32,493 nucleotides of DNA, from the NCBI GenBank assembly GCA_015228975.1, contig JADGCN010000025.1, forward strand, positions 1-32,493, read 5' to 3'. This DNA comes from Magnetococcales bacterium (GTDB lineage: Bacteria > Pseudomonadota > Magnetococcia > Magnetococcales > UBA8363). Positions within the stretch are counted from its first letter, which is position 1. Each line of letters opens with the position of its first letter. Made by a program: the position numbers and the translations under genes. Of the stretch, positions 25,930 to 32,493 are shown in pieces. The notes under the pieces were generated by a model. That model ran no database searches. It was not told where the DNA came from and saw only the letters and a list, made by a program, of their open reading frames with translations.

Positions 25930-28149
25930 ATGTCCTTCCTCGGCAATATGCGACTGAAGAACCGTTTCATCATTATGCTGTTCCTGCCCCTGACCGGTTT
26001 GTTGTTGTTCGGTCTCCTTGGCGTATCCGACAAGTGGCATGCCATGAGCCGGATGACCAACATGGAGCATATGTCGGGCTTGGCGGTGCGTCTGTCCGCA
26101 CTGGTACACGAAACCCAGAAGGAACGCGGCATGACTGCCGGATTCCTGGGCAGCAAAGGGGAAAAATTCAAGTCCGAATTGCCGCAGCAACGCGAAGCGA
26201 CACGTACCAAATCTGAGGCGGTCAAGGGGTATCTCAAGGGGAGCGCTGCCCATGTTTCCGGGGCTGGTTTCCAGACGGTACTCAACGAGGCGCTCGGCCT
26301 TCTGGACGGTCTGGAAGAAATTCGCAAAAAAGTCGATGGCCTGGCCATTCCAGCCGATGAAGCCATTGGTCACTATACCCGCATGAATGGTCGTTTCATC
26401 GATGCCATTGGGGAGATGTCGAAGCTGGCGATCGATGACTTGGCCCCCATGACTACCGCTTACGTCAACTTTCTCCTGGCCAAGGAACGCTCCGGCATTG
26501 AACGGGCCGTGTTGTCCAACACGTTTGCCCGCGACAATTTCGGTCCGGGGATGTTTCGTAAATTTGCCGCCCTGGTCACGGAACAGGATACCTATTTCAA
26601 GGTGTTCGCCACATTCGCCCCCAGTGAGCAGAATCAATTTTTGCAACAAAAGCTTGAATCCCCTGTGACCAAAGAAGTCGGCAGGATGCGCGACATCGCC
26701 TTTGCCAAAGGGGTGGCCTCGCAGAAAATGGCATTGGTTATGGATCTTCAGGGACTCCTGGGTTACAACGGTACCTTGAGGCATATCAAGGACATGCTAC
26801 ATCGCCACAATGGGGATACCGGACCTGCGAACGCCTCCCTTGTTGCGGCCAACCAAAAGATGGATGCCTATCTGGCATTGAGTGATGTTGGCCCCGAGGA
26901 AAAGCAATGGTTGGAAACCGTGCGTGCGACTTTGGGGCAGTACCGTCAGGCGTTGGAAAAGGTCAAGACCGACCCTGTCAATACGGGTTTGCCACAGGTT
27001 TTGGCCGTGGACGATGCCCCGGCTGCGGCGGCTCTGGAAAAACTTGCCGCAACCGTTGCACCTGGCCATTTTGGCATCGATCCGACGACTTGGTTCAAGA
27101 CCGTTACAGAAAAAATTGAACTTTTGAAAGAAGTGGAGGACCGGCTCTCTGCGGATCTGTCCGCAACAACCCAGACACTGAAGAATCGCGCCACGCAAGG
27201 ATTCGTCGGCTATGCTGCGATCACGTTAATTTTCAGTCTGTTGGCCATCATCCTGGGAGTGGTCTTTGCCCGGGATATCCTGGCCCAGATTGGTGGTGAA
27301 CCCGCCGAGGTGGTCGCCATTGCCACCCGGGTGGCGCAAGGTGACCTGACGATTCGCTTTAACACGCGGAGTCCCCCCCGTGGCATCTACGGGGCGATTG
27401 CCAACATGGTCACCAACCTGACCCGGACCATTGCCACCGTCAAGGAGGTGGGAGGGGAATTGACCGAGGGGAGTCAGAATGTCAGTGACAATGCCACATC
27501 ACTGGCGGAAGGGGCCACGGAGCAGGCGGCGTCAATCGAGGAAACCTCGGCGGCCATTGAACAGATGACCTCGAATATTCAGCAAAATACGGAAAATTCC
27601 GTCATGACGGAAGAACTGGCGCAACAAGCGGCCAAGGATGCTTCAATCAGTGGCGAGGCGGTGGGCCAGGCGGTGGCGGCCATGCAGGAAATCGCCGCGA
27701 AAATCGGCATTATCGAAGAGATTGCCCGGCAGACCAACCTGTTGGCCCTGAATGCCGCCATCGAGGCCGCCCGGGCTGGGGAACACGGCAAAGGGTTTGC
27801 GGTGGTTGCCGCAGAGGTGCGCAAATTGGCGGAACGCAGCCAAACCGCGGCGGGAGAGATCGGTACCCTGTCGGGATCAAGCGTTGAGGTCGCTCAACGG
27901 GCGGGAACCTTGCTCGCCAAACTGGTCCCGGACATTCAAAAAACGGCGCAACTGGTTGCGGAGATTTCTACATCCAGTCGCGAGCAGAGCCAGGGTGCCG
28001 ATCAGATCAATCAGGCGATCCAGCAGTTGGATCAGGTGATTCAGACCAACGCCAATGCTTCGGAACAGCTTTCCAACGCTGCCACCCAGCTCGCTTGCCA
28101 CGCACAAAATTTGGACAGGACGATCGCCTTCTTTCATCTTGACCCGTAG
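25930..28149 (+). CDS. NIT-domain methyl-accepting chemotaxis protein
   Basis: The 739-residue chemoreceptor has a first membrane helix at about 13-32 and a periplasmic nitrate/nitrite-sensing (NIT) domain. That domain shows its two signatures, [18 protein letters not shown] (about 59-76) and [19 protein letters not shown] (about 187-205). A second helix lies at 427-447, a HAMP linker follows to about 500, and then a cytoplasmic coiled coil. The conserved signalling tip is at 597-637 ([20 protein letters not shown]). No C-terminal pentapeptide for CheR/CheB tethering is seen. GGGAG nine bases before the ATG supports the start. It would steer swimming toward or away from nitrate/nitrite or a similar anion. 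Confidence 0.95.
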   Translation: MSFLGNMRLKNRFIIMLFLPLTGLLLFGLLGVSDKWHAMSRMTNMEHMSGLAVRLSALVHETQKERGMTAGFLGSKGEKFKSELPQQREATRTKSEAVKGYLKGSAAHVSGAGFQTVLNEALGLLDGLEEIRKKVDGLAIPADEAIGHYTRMNGRFIDAIGEMSKLAIDDLAPMTTAYVNFLLAKERSGIERAVLSNTFARDNFGPGMFRKFAALVTEQDTYFKVFATFAPSEQNQFLQQKLESPVTKEVGRMRDIAFAKGVASQKMALVMDLQGLLGYNGTLRHIKDMLHRHNGDTGPANASLVAANQKMDAYLALSDVGPEEKQWLETVRATLGQYRQALEKVKTDPVNTGLPQVLAVDDAPAAAALEKLAATVAPGHFGIDPTTWFKTVTEKIELLKEVEDRLSADLSATTQTLKNRATQGFVGYAAITLIFSLLAIILGVVFARDILAQIGGEPAEVVAIATRVAQGDLTIRFNTRSPPRGIYGAIANMVTNLTRTIATVKEVGGELTEGSQNVSDNATSLAEGATEQAASIEETSAAIEQMTSNIQQNTENSVMTEELAQQAAKDASISGEAVGQAVAAMQEIAAKIGIIEEIARQTNLLALNAAIEAARAGEHGKGFAVVAAEVRKLAERSQTAAGEIGTLSGSSVEVAQRAGTLLAKLVPDIQKTAQLVAEISTSSREQSQGADQINQAIQQLDQVIQTNANASEQLSNAATQLACHAQNLDRTIAFFHLDP

Positions 28150-28335
28150 GCGGCTCAAGTTGGTGCTAACGCTCGGGTCGATGACACGCTTGATATCTGA
28201 AGTTCTTATTGAAGGGATGGGTCTGACACCGGGTGCTGCACTACCCAATCGCGATAAGGTTGGACAGCGCTGGACGATGTAAGGTAGCATGGTTGTGAAA
28301 GTCGGTTGGATCCGCACTGGAAGAAAACCAATGCC

Positions 28336-28836
28336 ATGTCGACCATATTTGATTCTCTGGCATACGTGAAAAGGCTGAAGGCCGCTGGCATGCCTGAGTC
28401 TCAAGCGGAGGTACAGGCGGAAACCATCATGGAATGGATGGAAGATCGTTTGGCCACCAAGGTAGAAATGGAAACGGTTCGTGCCGACTTGAAGCGGGAT
28501 ATTAAGGAACTGGATGCCAAAATTGAGTCCGTCCGTGCTGACTTAAAGCGGGATATTGAGTCCGTTCGCGCCGACTTGAAGCGAGACATTAAAGATCTTG
28601 ATACCAAGACGGAGACCAGATTCAAAGAAACGGACTCCAAGCTCAAGGAGATGGAACTCCGCATGGTGATCAAGATGGGGGCCATGATTCTTGGCGGCAT
28701 CGGTCTCCTATTCGGACTCATGCGTGCGTGGCCACTACCCGTACAGTATATTCCACCACCTGCCGTCCAGGAAATGCGATTGCCGGCACCATCGGCACCG
28801 ACTCTTGCGCCATCGGCACCACCGGTACAAAAATAG
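28336..28836 (+). CDS. Small coiled-coil protein with C-terminal membrane helix (DUF1640/CCDC90-like)
   Basis: The 166-residue protein has a short N-terminal helical domain (YVKRLKAAGMPESQAEVQAE), as in DUF1640-type proteins. A charged coiled coil follows (about 40-108) with three copies of VRADLKRDI at 48-56, 66-74 and 77-85. One membrane helix is at 111-132, and the C-terminal tail is Pro/Ala-rich (PAPSAPTLAPSAPPVQK). The ATG at 28336 is used; the frame runs upstream without a better start. Proteins of this shape are common near mobile or variable regions and have no established bacterial role. Its promoter must lie in the 186 bases after the chemoreceptor gene, where I see no clear signal. 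Confidence 0.8.
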   Translation: MSTIFDSLAYVKRLKAAGMPESQAEVQAETIMEWMEDRLATKVEMETVRADLKRDIKELDAKIESVRADLKRDIESVRADLKRDIKDLDTKTETRFKETDSKLKEMELRMVIKMGAMILGGIGLLFGLMRAWPLPVQYIPPPAVQEMRLPAPSAPTLAPSAPPVQK

Positions 28837-28876
28837 GTGTTGGCATGTCATTCCCGCCGCTGATCTGGTGGAGAGT

Positions 28877-28903
28877 GGGGGGGGAGGGTGAGTCCCCCCC
28901 CCC
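28877..28903. repeat. G8/C10 homopolymer inverted repeat, possible bidirectional terminator
   Basis: Eight G (28877-28884) and ten C (28894-28903) can pair across a nine-base loop between two convergent genes. No T run follows on either strand. Long G/C tracts are prone to length change, but this one is outside any gene. Confidence 0.35.
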
Positions 28904-28917
28904 GGTTGGAGTGGCGA

Positions 28918-30204
28918 TTATTTACCCTTGCTGCGTGCCCATTTTTCCAGAGTGGGCTGGGTGACTAGGCAGATCCCCCCTTCGGTGCGGTAGAACCATT
29001 TGGCATCTTCCACGGGATCCTCCCCCACGACCAAGCCGTCGGGAATTTTGCAATCCTTGGCCACCACTACCTTTTTCAGGATGCAGCGCCGTCCGATATC
29101 GGTCCTGGGCAGGATGACCGAATCCTCCACCAATCCGTAGGAATTGACCCGGCAATCGCTGAACAACAATGACCGGCGCACCGTGGAGCCGGAAACGACG
29201 CAACCACTGGAGACCACAGCATCCAGGCCCATACCCCGGCGGTCGGAGTCATCGAAGACGAACTTGGCGGCGGGACGTTGCACCTGATAGGTCCAGATGC
29301 TCCAGGAAGGGTCATACAGATTGAGGGCCGGGGTGACATGGGTCAGATCGATATTGGCTTCCCAGTAGGCATCCACCGTGCCGACATCGCGCCAATAATT
29401 TTCCACATCGACCGATTCCCGGACACAACTCCGGGAAAAACGACTGGCCTGGACGTGAAAGCCGTTCTTGACCATGTACGGCAGGATATCTTTGCCGAAG
29501 TCGTGACTGGAATCCGGGAGTTCCTTGTCGCGCAGCAATTGATCGCGCAGTGTTTTGGCGTTGAAGATGTAGATACCCATGCTGGCGAGGGCTTGATCGG
29601 GCTTATCGGGTATGGGTGCGGGATTTTTCGGCTTTTCGGTAAAGCTGATGATGCGATCCTTGGCGTCCACCCCCATGACCCCGAACTCTTTGGCCGCTTC
29701 CAGGCTGGTTTCAACACAGGCTACCGAAATATCGGCACCACATGCGATATGGTCTTCCAGCATGATGGAATAATCTTGTTTGTAGATGTGATCGCCGCCC
29801 AAAATGAGGACGTAATCCGCTTTTTGATTGTCGATGAGGTCCAGGTTTTGGAAGACGGCATCGGCGGTTCCCTCGTACCAGGATTGGGTATCGGACTGCT
29901 GTGCCGGCCATACCTGGATGAACTCATTGAGTTCGGAACGGAAAAACCCCCAGCCGCGTTGCACATGTTGAATGAGGTTGTGCGAGCGGTATTGCGTAGC
30001 GACCCCAACCCGGCGAATCCCTGAGTTGACACAATTGGAGAGGGGGAAATCGATCAGGCGGTATTTACCCCCGAAATGGACTGCGGGTTTGGCTTCGTTA
30101 TCGGTTAAATCCTTGAGTCGCGTCCCCCGCCCTCCGGCCAACACCAGGGCAAGGGTTTTTCTCAAGGCATCGTTGATATGGGGTTTGTCATGTTTCGCTG
30201 GCAT
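28918..30204 (-). CDS. glgC: Glucose-1-phosphate adenylyltransferase (ADP-glucose synthase)
   Basis: The 428-residue enzyme makes ADP-glucose from ATP and glucose 1-phosphate, the committed step of bacterial glycogen synthesis. The nucleotide-binding GGRGTRL is at 24-30, KPAVHFGGKYRLIDF at 39-53, and ILGGDHIYKQDY and FTEKPK (substrate loop) follow. The C terminus forms the left-handed beta-helix domain. Length equals the Escherichia coli enzyme (431). The start has AGGAAAG about nine bases upstream. No other glycogen gene is in the window. The alpha/beta hydrolase gene lies 179 bases upstream on the same strand, with an inverted repeat at 30269-30300 between them. Confidence 0.97.
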   Translation of the reverse strand: MPAKHDKPHINDALRKTLALVLAGGRGTRLKDLTDNEAKPAVHFGGKYRLIDFPLSNCVNSGIRRVGVATQYRSHNLIQHVQRGWGFFRSELNEFIQVWPAQQSDTQSWYEGTADAVFQNLDLIDNQKADYVLILGGDHIYKQDYSIMLEDHIACGADISVACVETSLEAAKEFGVMGVDAKDRIISFTEKPKNPAPIPDKPDQALASMGIYIFNAKTLRDQLLRDKELPDSSHDFGKDILPYMVKNGFHVQASRFSRSCVRESVDVENYWRDVGTVDAYWEANIDLTHVTPALNLYDPSWSIWTYQVQRPAAKFVFDDSDRRGMGLDAVVSSGCVVSGSTVRRSLLFSDCRVNSYGLVEDSVILPRTDIGRRCILKKVVVAKDCKIPDGLVVGEDPVEDAKWFYRTEGGICLVTQPTLEKWARSKGK

Positions 30205-30268
30205 ATCCGGGTACTTTCCTGAAGTTCGGAGGTTCGACGACGGGTAACAGTCCTTTTCAAGGGAGCGG

Positions 30269-30300
30269 CCAAGAGGTCCACCAGGGCCGGCAGACCTTGG
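30269..30300 (-). repeat. Imperfect inverted repeat in the glgC leader
   Basis: CCAAGAGGTC and GACCTTGG pair with one bulged base around a 14-base GC-rich loop. It lies 65-96 bases before the glgC ATG. It could be a terminator for the upstream hydrolase or a leader structure; no T run follows on the minus strand. Confidence 0.3.
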
Positions 30301-30383
30301 AGTCTGAAGTTTACTTAAGCCGCTATTGAGGCTTCAGAGTTGGTATAACACAAGCGGAGTGTCAACGCTACTGAAACCAACAC

Positions 30384-31175
30384 TTATAAGTTGGAAATTG
30401 TGGAGACAAACTGGTCGATAGCGCGAAAATAGACGTCCATTCCCTGAAGCATTAAATCGTTATGCCCCGCGTGGGGGATTTTGACCAGACGCTTGGTGCT
30501 GGATGGGGAAGTATCGAACAGGTCTTGGCTGTCGGAGACGGGGATGAGGTCATCACTTTGACCATGAATCAGGAGGACGGGTGTTTGGATGGAACGCATT
30601 TTTTCCAGGTTTTTGAATCCCATGGATTCGGAGGTGCCTTGCAGTGATAAGCCGCTGAGGCGTTCGATGAGGGCGATGGTATGGGCAAAGGCGCTTTCCA
30701 GGATGAATCCCTGTATTTTTTCCGGTCGGCGGTAGGCGATTTCGATGGCGGCGGCACTACCCATGGAACGCCCCATGACGAATAGATGGGTTACCCCTGG
30801 GAGATGGGGGGTGACGGCGGCGGGGAGTTGTTCGACAACGGCAACGGCATCATGGAGCAGTGCGGTTCCAGAGGGTTCACCGCTACTGATGCCGTAGCCG
30901 CGAAAGTCCACGACCAGGAAGTGGATGCCCATGCGGGTGTAGAGTTGGGAGATATCGTCATAATCGGCGGCTATTTCCCCGTTGCCATGCCAGTAGAGCA
31001 GGAGGGGTCCTGGAGATGCGGATGCGGGATACAGGCGTCCCCCCAGGGACACATCGCGCTCCACGGTGAACCGCAGTTCGATGGCATTCGATGATGGGGC
31101 ATAGCCTTCTTCACCCCGGGGATGAAACAAAATATGGCAAACCTGGGGGTGGTCGATCAAGGATTGGCTGTCCAT
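30384..31175 (-). CDS. Alpha/beta hydrolase
   Basis: The 263-residue cytoplasmic enzyme has the complete alpha/beta-hydrolase set: oxyanion loop HGNG (63-66), nucleophile elbow GRSMGS with Ser137, acid Asp208 (GQSDDLIP) and His238 (HAGHND). It resembles the BEM46/ABHD13-like serine hydrolases; the substrate is unknown. ATG at 31175 is chosen because AGGAG sits seven bases before it. The frame is open up to 68 codons further upstream, but that extension is low-complexity, would cover the cas9 leader hairpin and lacks a ribosome binding site. It is divergent from cas9. Confidence 0.9.
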   Translation of the reverse strand: MDSQSLIDHPQVCHILFHPRGEEGYAPSSNAIELRFTVERDVSLGGRLYPASASPGPLLLYWHGNGEIAADYDDISQLYTRMGIHFLVVDFRGYGISSGEPSGTALLHDAVAVVEQLPAAVTPHLPGVTHLFVMGRSMGSAAAIEIAYRRPEKIQGFILESAFAHTIALIERLSGLSLQGTSESMGFKNLEKMRSIQTPVLLIHGQSDDLIPVSDSQDLFDTSPSSTKRLVKIPHAGHNDLMLQGMDVYFRAIDQFVSTISNL

Positions 31176-31270
31176 GGGGCGGCTCCTGGCCTGGGCACCG
31201 GTTGGTAACGAAAACAAGTGCTGTTCATAGTCACCCAATCGCCAACGAATGGATGGAGGCAGCAAGGGAC

Positions 31271-31302
31271 GGCGCACCGAAGGGTTTCCCCTGCGGTGCG
31301 CC
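31271..31302 (+). ncRNA. Strong hairpin upstream of cas9, possible part of a tracrRNA
   Basis: GGCGCACCG (31271-31279) and CGGTGCGCC (31294-31302) pair perfectly, and inside the loop GGG-TTT-CCC extends the stem. TCATTTGTT follows. Type II loci often carry tracrRNA beside cas9, and these RNAs end in GC-rich hairpins. The repeat of the array is not in this window, so no anti-repeat can be matched. The hairpin could equally be a leader structure for cas9 or a terminator-like element. Two weaker stems follow: CCACC/GGTGG near 31343-31358 and CCTCT/AGAGG near 31385-31402. Confidence 0.25.
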
Positions 31303-31472
31303 TCATTTGTTGCCCATTGACTTGTTAACGGTTGCTTGGAAGCCACCCGTGAAGGTGGAATCCTACGCCAAGGGCCCACGATTTCCTCTCTGCTACAAGA
31401 GGTATTTTAAAGATAGGGGATCCCAGCTATATTGGCAAGGAAAAAACTTCCAGCCGAACACAAAGGATCTTT

Positions 31473-32493
31473 ATGACTCGGACTCAAAATACACGGCGTT
31501 ATCGTCTGGGCATTGACCTGGGTACGAATTCCATGGGTTGGTGCCTGATTTCCCTGGATGGGGACGGACAATCCAATGGTATTGAAGCCATGGGATCCCG
31601 TATTTTTTCCGACGGTCGCGAGCCCAAGGCGCACACATCCTATGCCGCGGAACGCCGTGCCGCACGTCTCGCCCGCAGACAGAGGGATCGCCGGGTTTGG
31701 CGGCGTCAGCGGGTATTGGACCATCTTAAAAAGGCCCACTTGGTCCCTGACGACGAAAAAGGACAAAAACAGCAATCCCTTCTCCCACCGTTGCCCTTGA
31801 GGGCCAAGGCGCTGGATCACCCATTGAATGCTTTGGAATTGGGCCGCGCTTTGTTTCATTTGAATCAAAGGCGCGGTTTTAAAAGCAATCGCAAGGGTGG
31901 CGTCGATGATGAAGACGAACAAAAGGCGACCTATCAGGCCATTGATGAATTGACGCGGCGCATGCGTGAGGGGGGGAGTCGCACGTTTGGGGAATATCTC
32001 CACCGCCGGGAAGTGCGCGGAAAAAGGACCCGTAACCGTCGGGATCGGGAAAACAAGATGCGGCCGAGCCGAGCCATGCTGGAGGCCGAATTCGATCTCA
32101 TTCATGCGTTCCAGGCCCCCCATCATCCCATGGATGCCCAGTGGTGGGAAACCATGCGGCGGGAAATATTTTATCAACGACCGCTCCGGGAACCTGCGGT
32201 GGGGCGCTGTGAATTTTTTCCCGATGAGCCACGCGCCCCCTGGTGTGACCCTTTGGCGCAACGTTTTCGCATGGTGCAGGAGGTCAACAATCTGGGCGTT
32301 GAGTTTCCCAATGGCGAGCATCGAACCTTGACCGACAAGGAGCGTGCCATGGTCTGCGCACTCTTGGAGCAGCATAATAAGGTGACCTTTGTTTCCATGA
32401 AGAAAAAATTGAAACTTCCCGATGGGTGTCGTTTCAATTTCAGAGTTCTTGATCCCGCGCTACCTCTGGATGGCACTTTTTTTTGTGGGGAAC
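31473..32493 (+). CDS. cas9: Cas9 endonuclease, N-terminal part (cut by window edge), probably type II-C
   Basis: The reading frame is open from ATG 31473 to the right edge, giving 340 residues. RuvC-I is YRLGIDLGTNSMGWC with catalytic Asp15. An Arg-rich bridge helix follows at about 59-84 (RRAARLARRQRDRRVWRRQR), then LFHLNQRRGFKSNRK at 128-141. The start of the recognition lobe contains GRCEFFPDEPRAPWCDP. The spacing between these and the GRC-F-P-EP motif resemble compact type II-C Cas9 proteins such as that of Parvibaculum. HNH, RuvC-II/III and the PAM-interacting domain lie outside the window, as would cas1, cas2 and the array. AAAGGA five to six bases before the ATG supports the start. 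The protein would cut DNA guided by crRNA:tracrRNA. Confidence 0.95.
   Translation, partial: MTRTQNTRRYRLGIDLGTNSMGWCLISLDGDGQSNGIEAMGSRIFSDGREPKAHTSYAAERRAARLARRQRDRRVWRRQRVLDHLKKAHLVPDDEKGQKQQSLLPPLPLRAKALDHPLNALELGRALFHLNQRRGFKSNRKGGVDDEDEQKATYQAIDELTRRMREGGSRTFGEYLHRREVRGKRTRNRRDRENKMRPSRAMLEAEFDLIHAFQAPHHPMDAQWWETMRREIFYQRPLREPAVGRCEFFPDEPRAPWCDPLAQRFRMVQEVNNLGVEFPNGEHRTLTDKERAMVCALLEQHNKVTFVSMKKKLKLPDGCRFNFRVLDPALPLDGTFFCGE

Noticed and set aside
29278-30024. 248-codon plus-strand frame
   Set aside because: It is antisense to glgC, whose motifs are unmistakable.
30330-30380. TTGACA on the minus strand as a glgC promoter
   Set aside because: The nearest -10-like TATACC is only about 12 bases away, too close for a normal sigma-70 promoter.
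31407-32375. 322-codon minus-strand frame
   Set aside because: It is antisense to cas9 and starts inside the bases coding for the recognition lobe.

Overview
The window looks like chromosomal DNA of a Gram-negative proteobacterium. It encodes outer-membrane and lipoprotein export products, a complete RND efflux tripartite pump, a TorF-type porin, a multihaem respiratory cytochrome, GatCAB and a nitrate/nitrite-sensing chemoreceptor. The mix of haemerythrin, an octahaem c-type cytochrome, a NIT-domain chemoreceptor and c-di-GMP turnover suggests a motile organism living across oxygen gradients. A Magnetococcales-like or other deep alphaproteobacterial relative is my guess, but no rRNA or other taxonomic marker is present, so this is inference only. 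No tRNA, rRNA, complete insertion sequence or CRISPR array was found.

Layout. 1-444: possible tail of an upstream gene, then a promoter-bearing leader. 445-5123: a very large unrecognised four-helix membrane protein followed by a cNMP-binding/bacteriohaemerythrin fusion. 5065-11342: a divergent MarR regulator and a NodT-type outer-membrane factor, HlyD-type adaptor and HAE-1 RND pump operon, with an 18-bp palindromic operator candidate between them. 11513-12775: a membrane HD-GYP c-di-GMP phosphodiesterase. 12909-15097 (minus): an octahaem tetrathionate-reductase-family cytochrome with its membrane cytochrome b partner. 15408-16397 (minus): an Rpn-type PD-(D/E)XK nuclease/transposase-like gene with a fourfold 12-bp in-frame repeat. 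16807-17670: a TorF-family porin. 17681-18499 (minus): an orphan LarE-type sulfur transferase. 18645-24113: gatC-gatA-gatB plus a translationally coupled AsmA-like protein. 24132-25651: a monohaem cytochrome c lipoprotein, a small exported protein and a secreted phospholipase-A2-like protein. 25930-28149: a NIT-HAMP-MCP chemoreceptor. 28336-28836: a coiled-coil membrane-anchored small protein with internal repeats. 28918-31175 (minus): glgC and an alpha/beta hydrolase. 31473 to the right edge: the first 340 residues of a compact Cas9, probably type II-C, cut by the window boundary.

How the genes work together. The clearest functional units are the MarR-controlled efflux pump, the octahaem/cytochrome b electron-transfer pair, and the tRNA-dependent amidotransferase operon. 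The least explained unit is the 1246-residue membrane protein with its cNMP/haemerythrin partner, which may form an unstudied oxygen- or nucleotide-responsive membrane complex. The cas9 gene at the right edge opens a CRISPR-Cas locus whose cas1, cas2 and array would lie outside. A strong hairpin just upstream of cas9 is a weak candidate for part of a tracrRNA.
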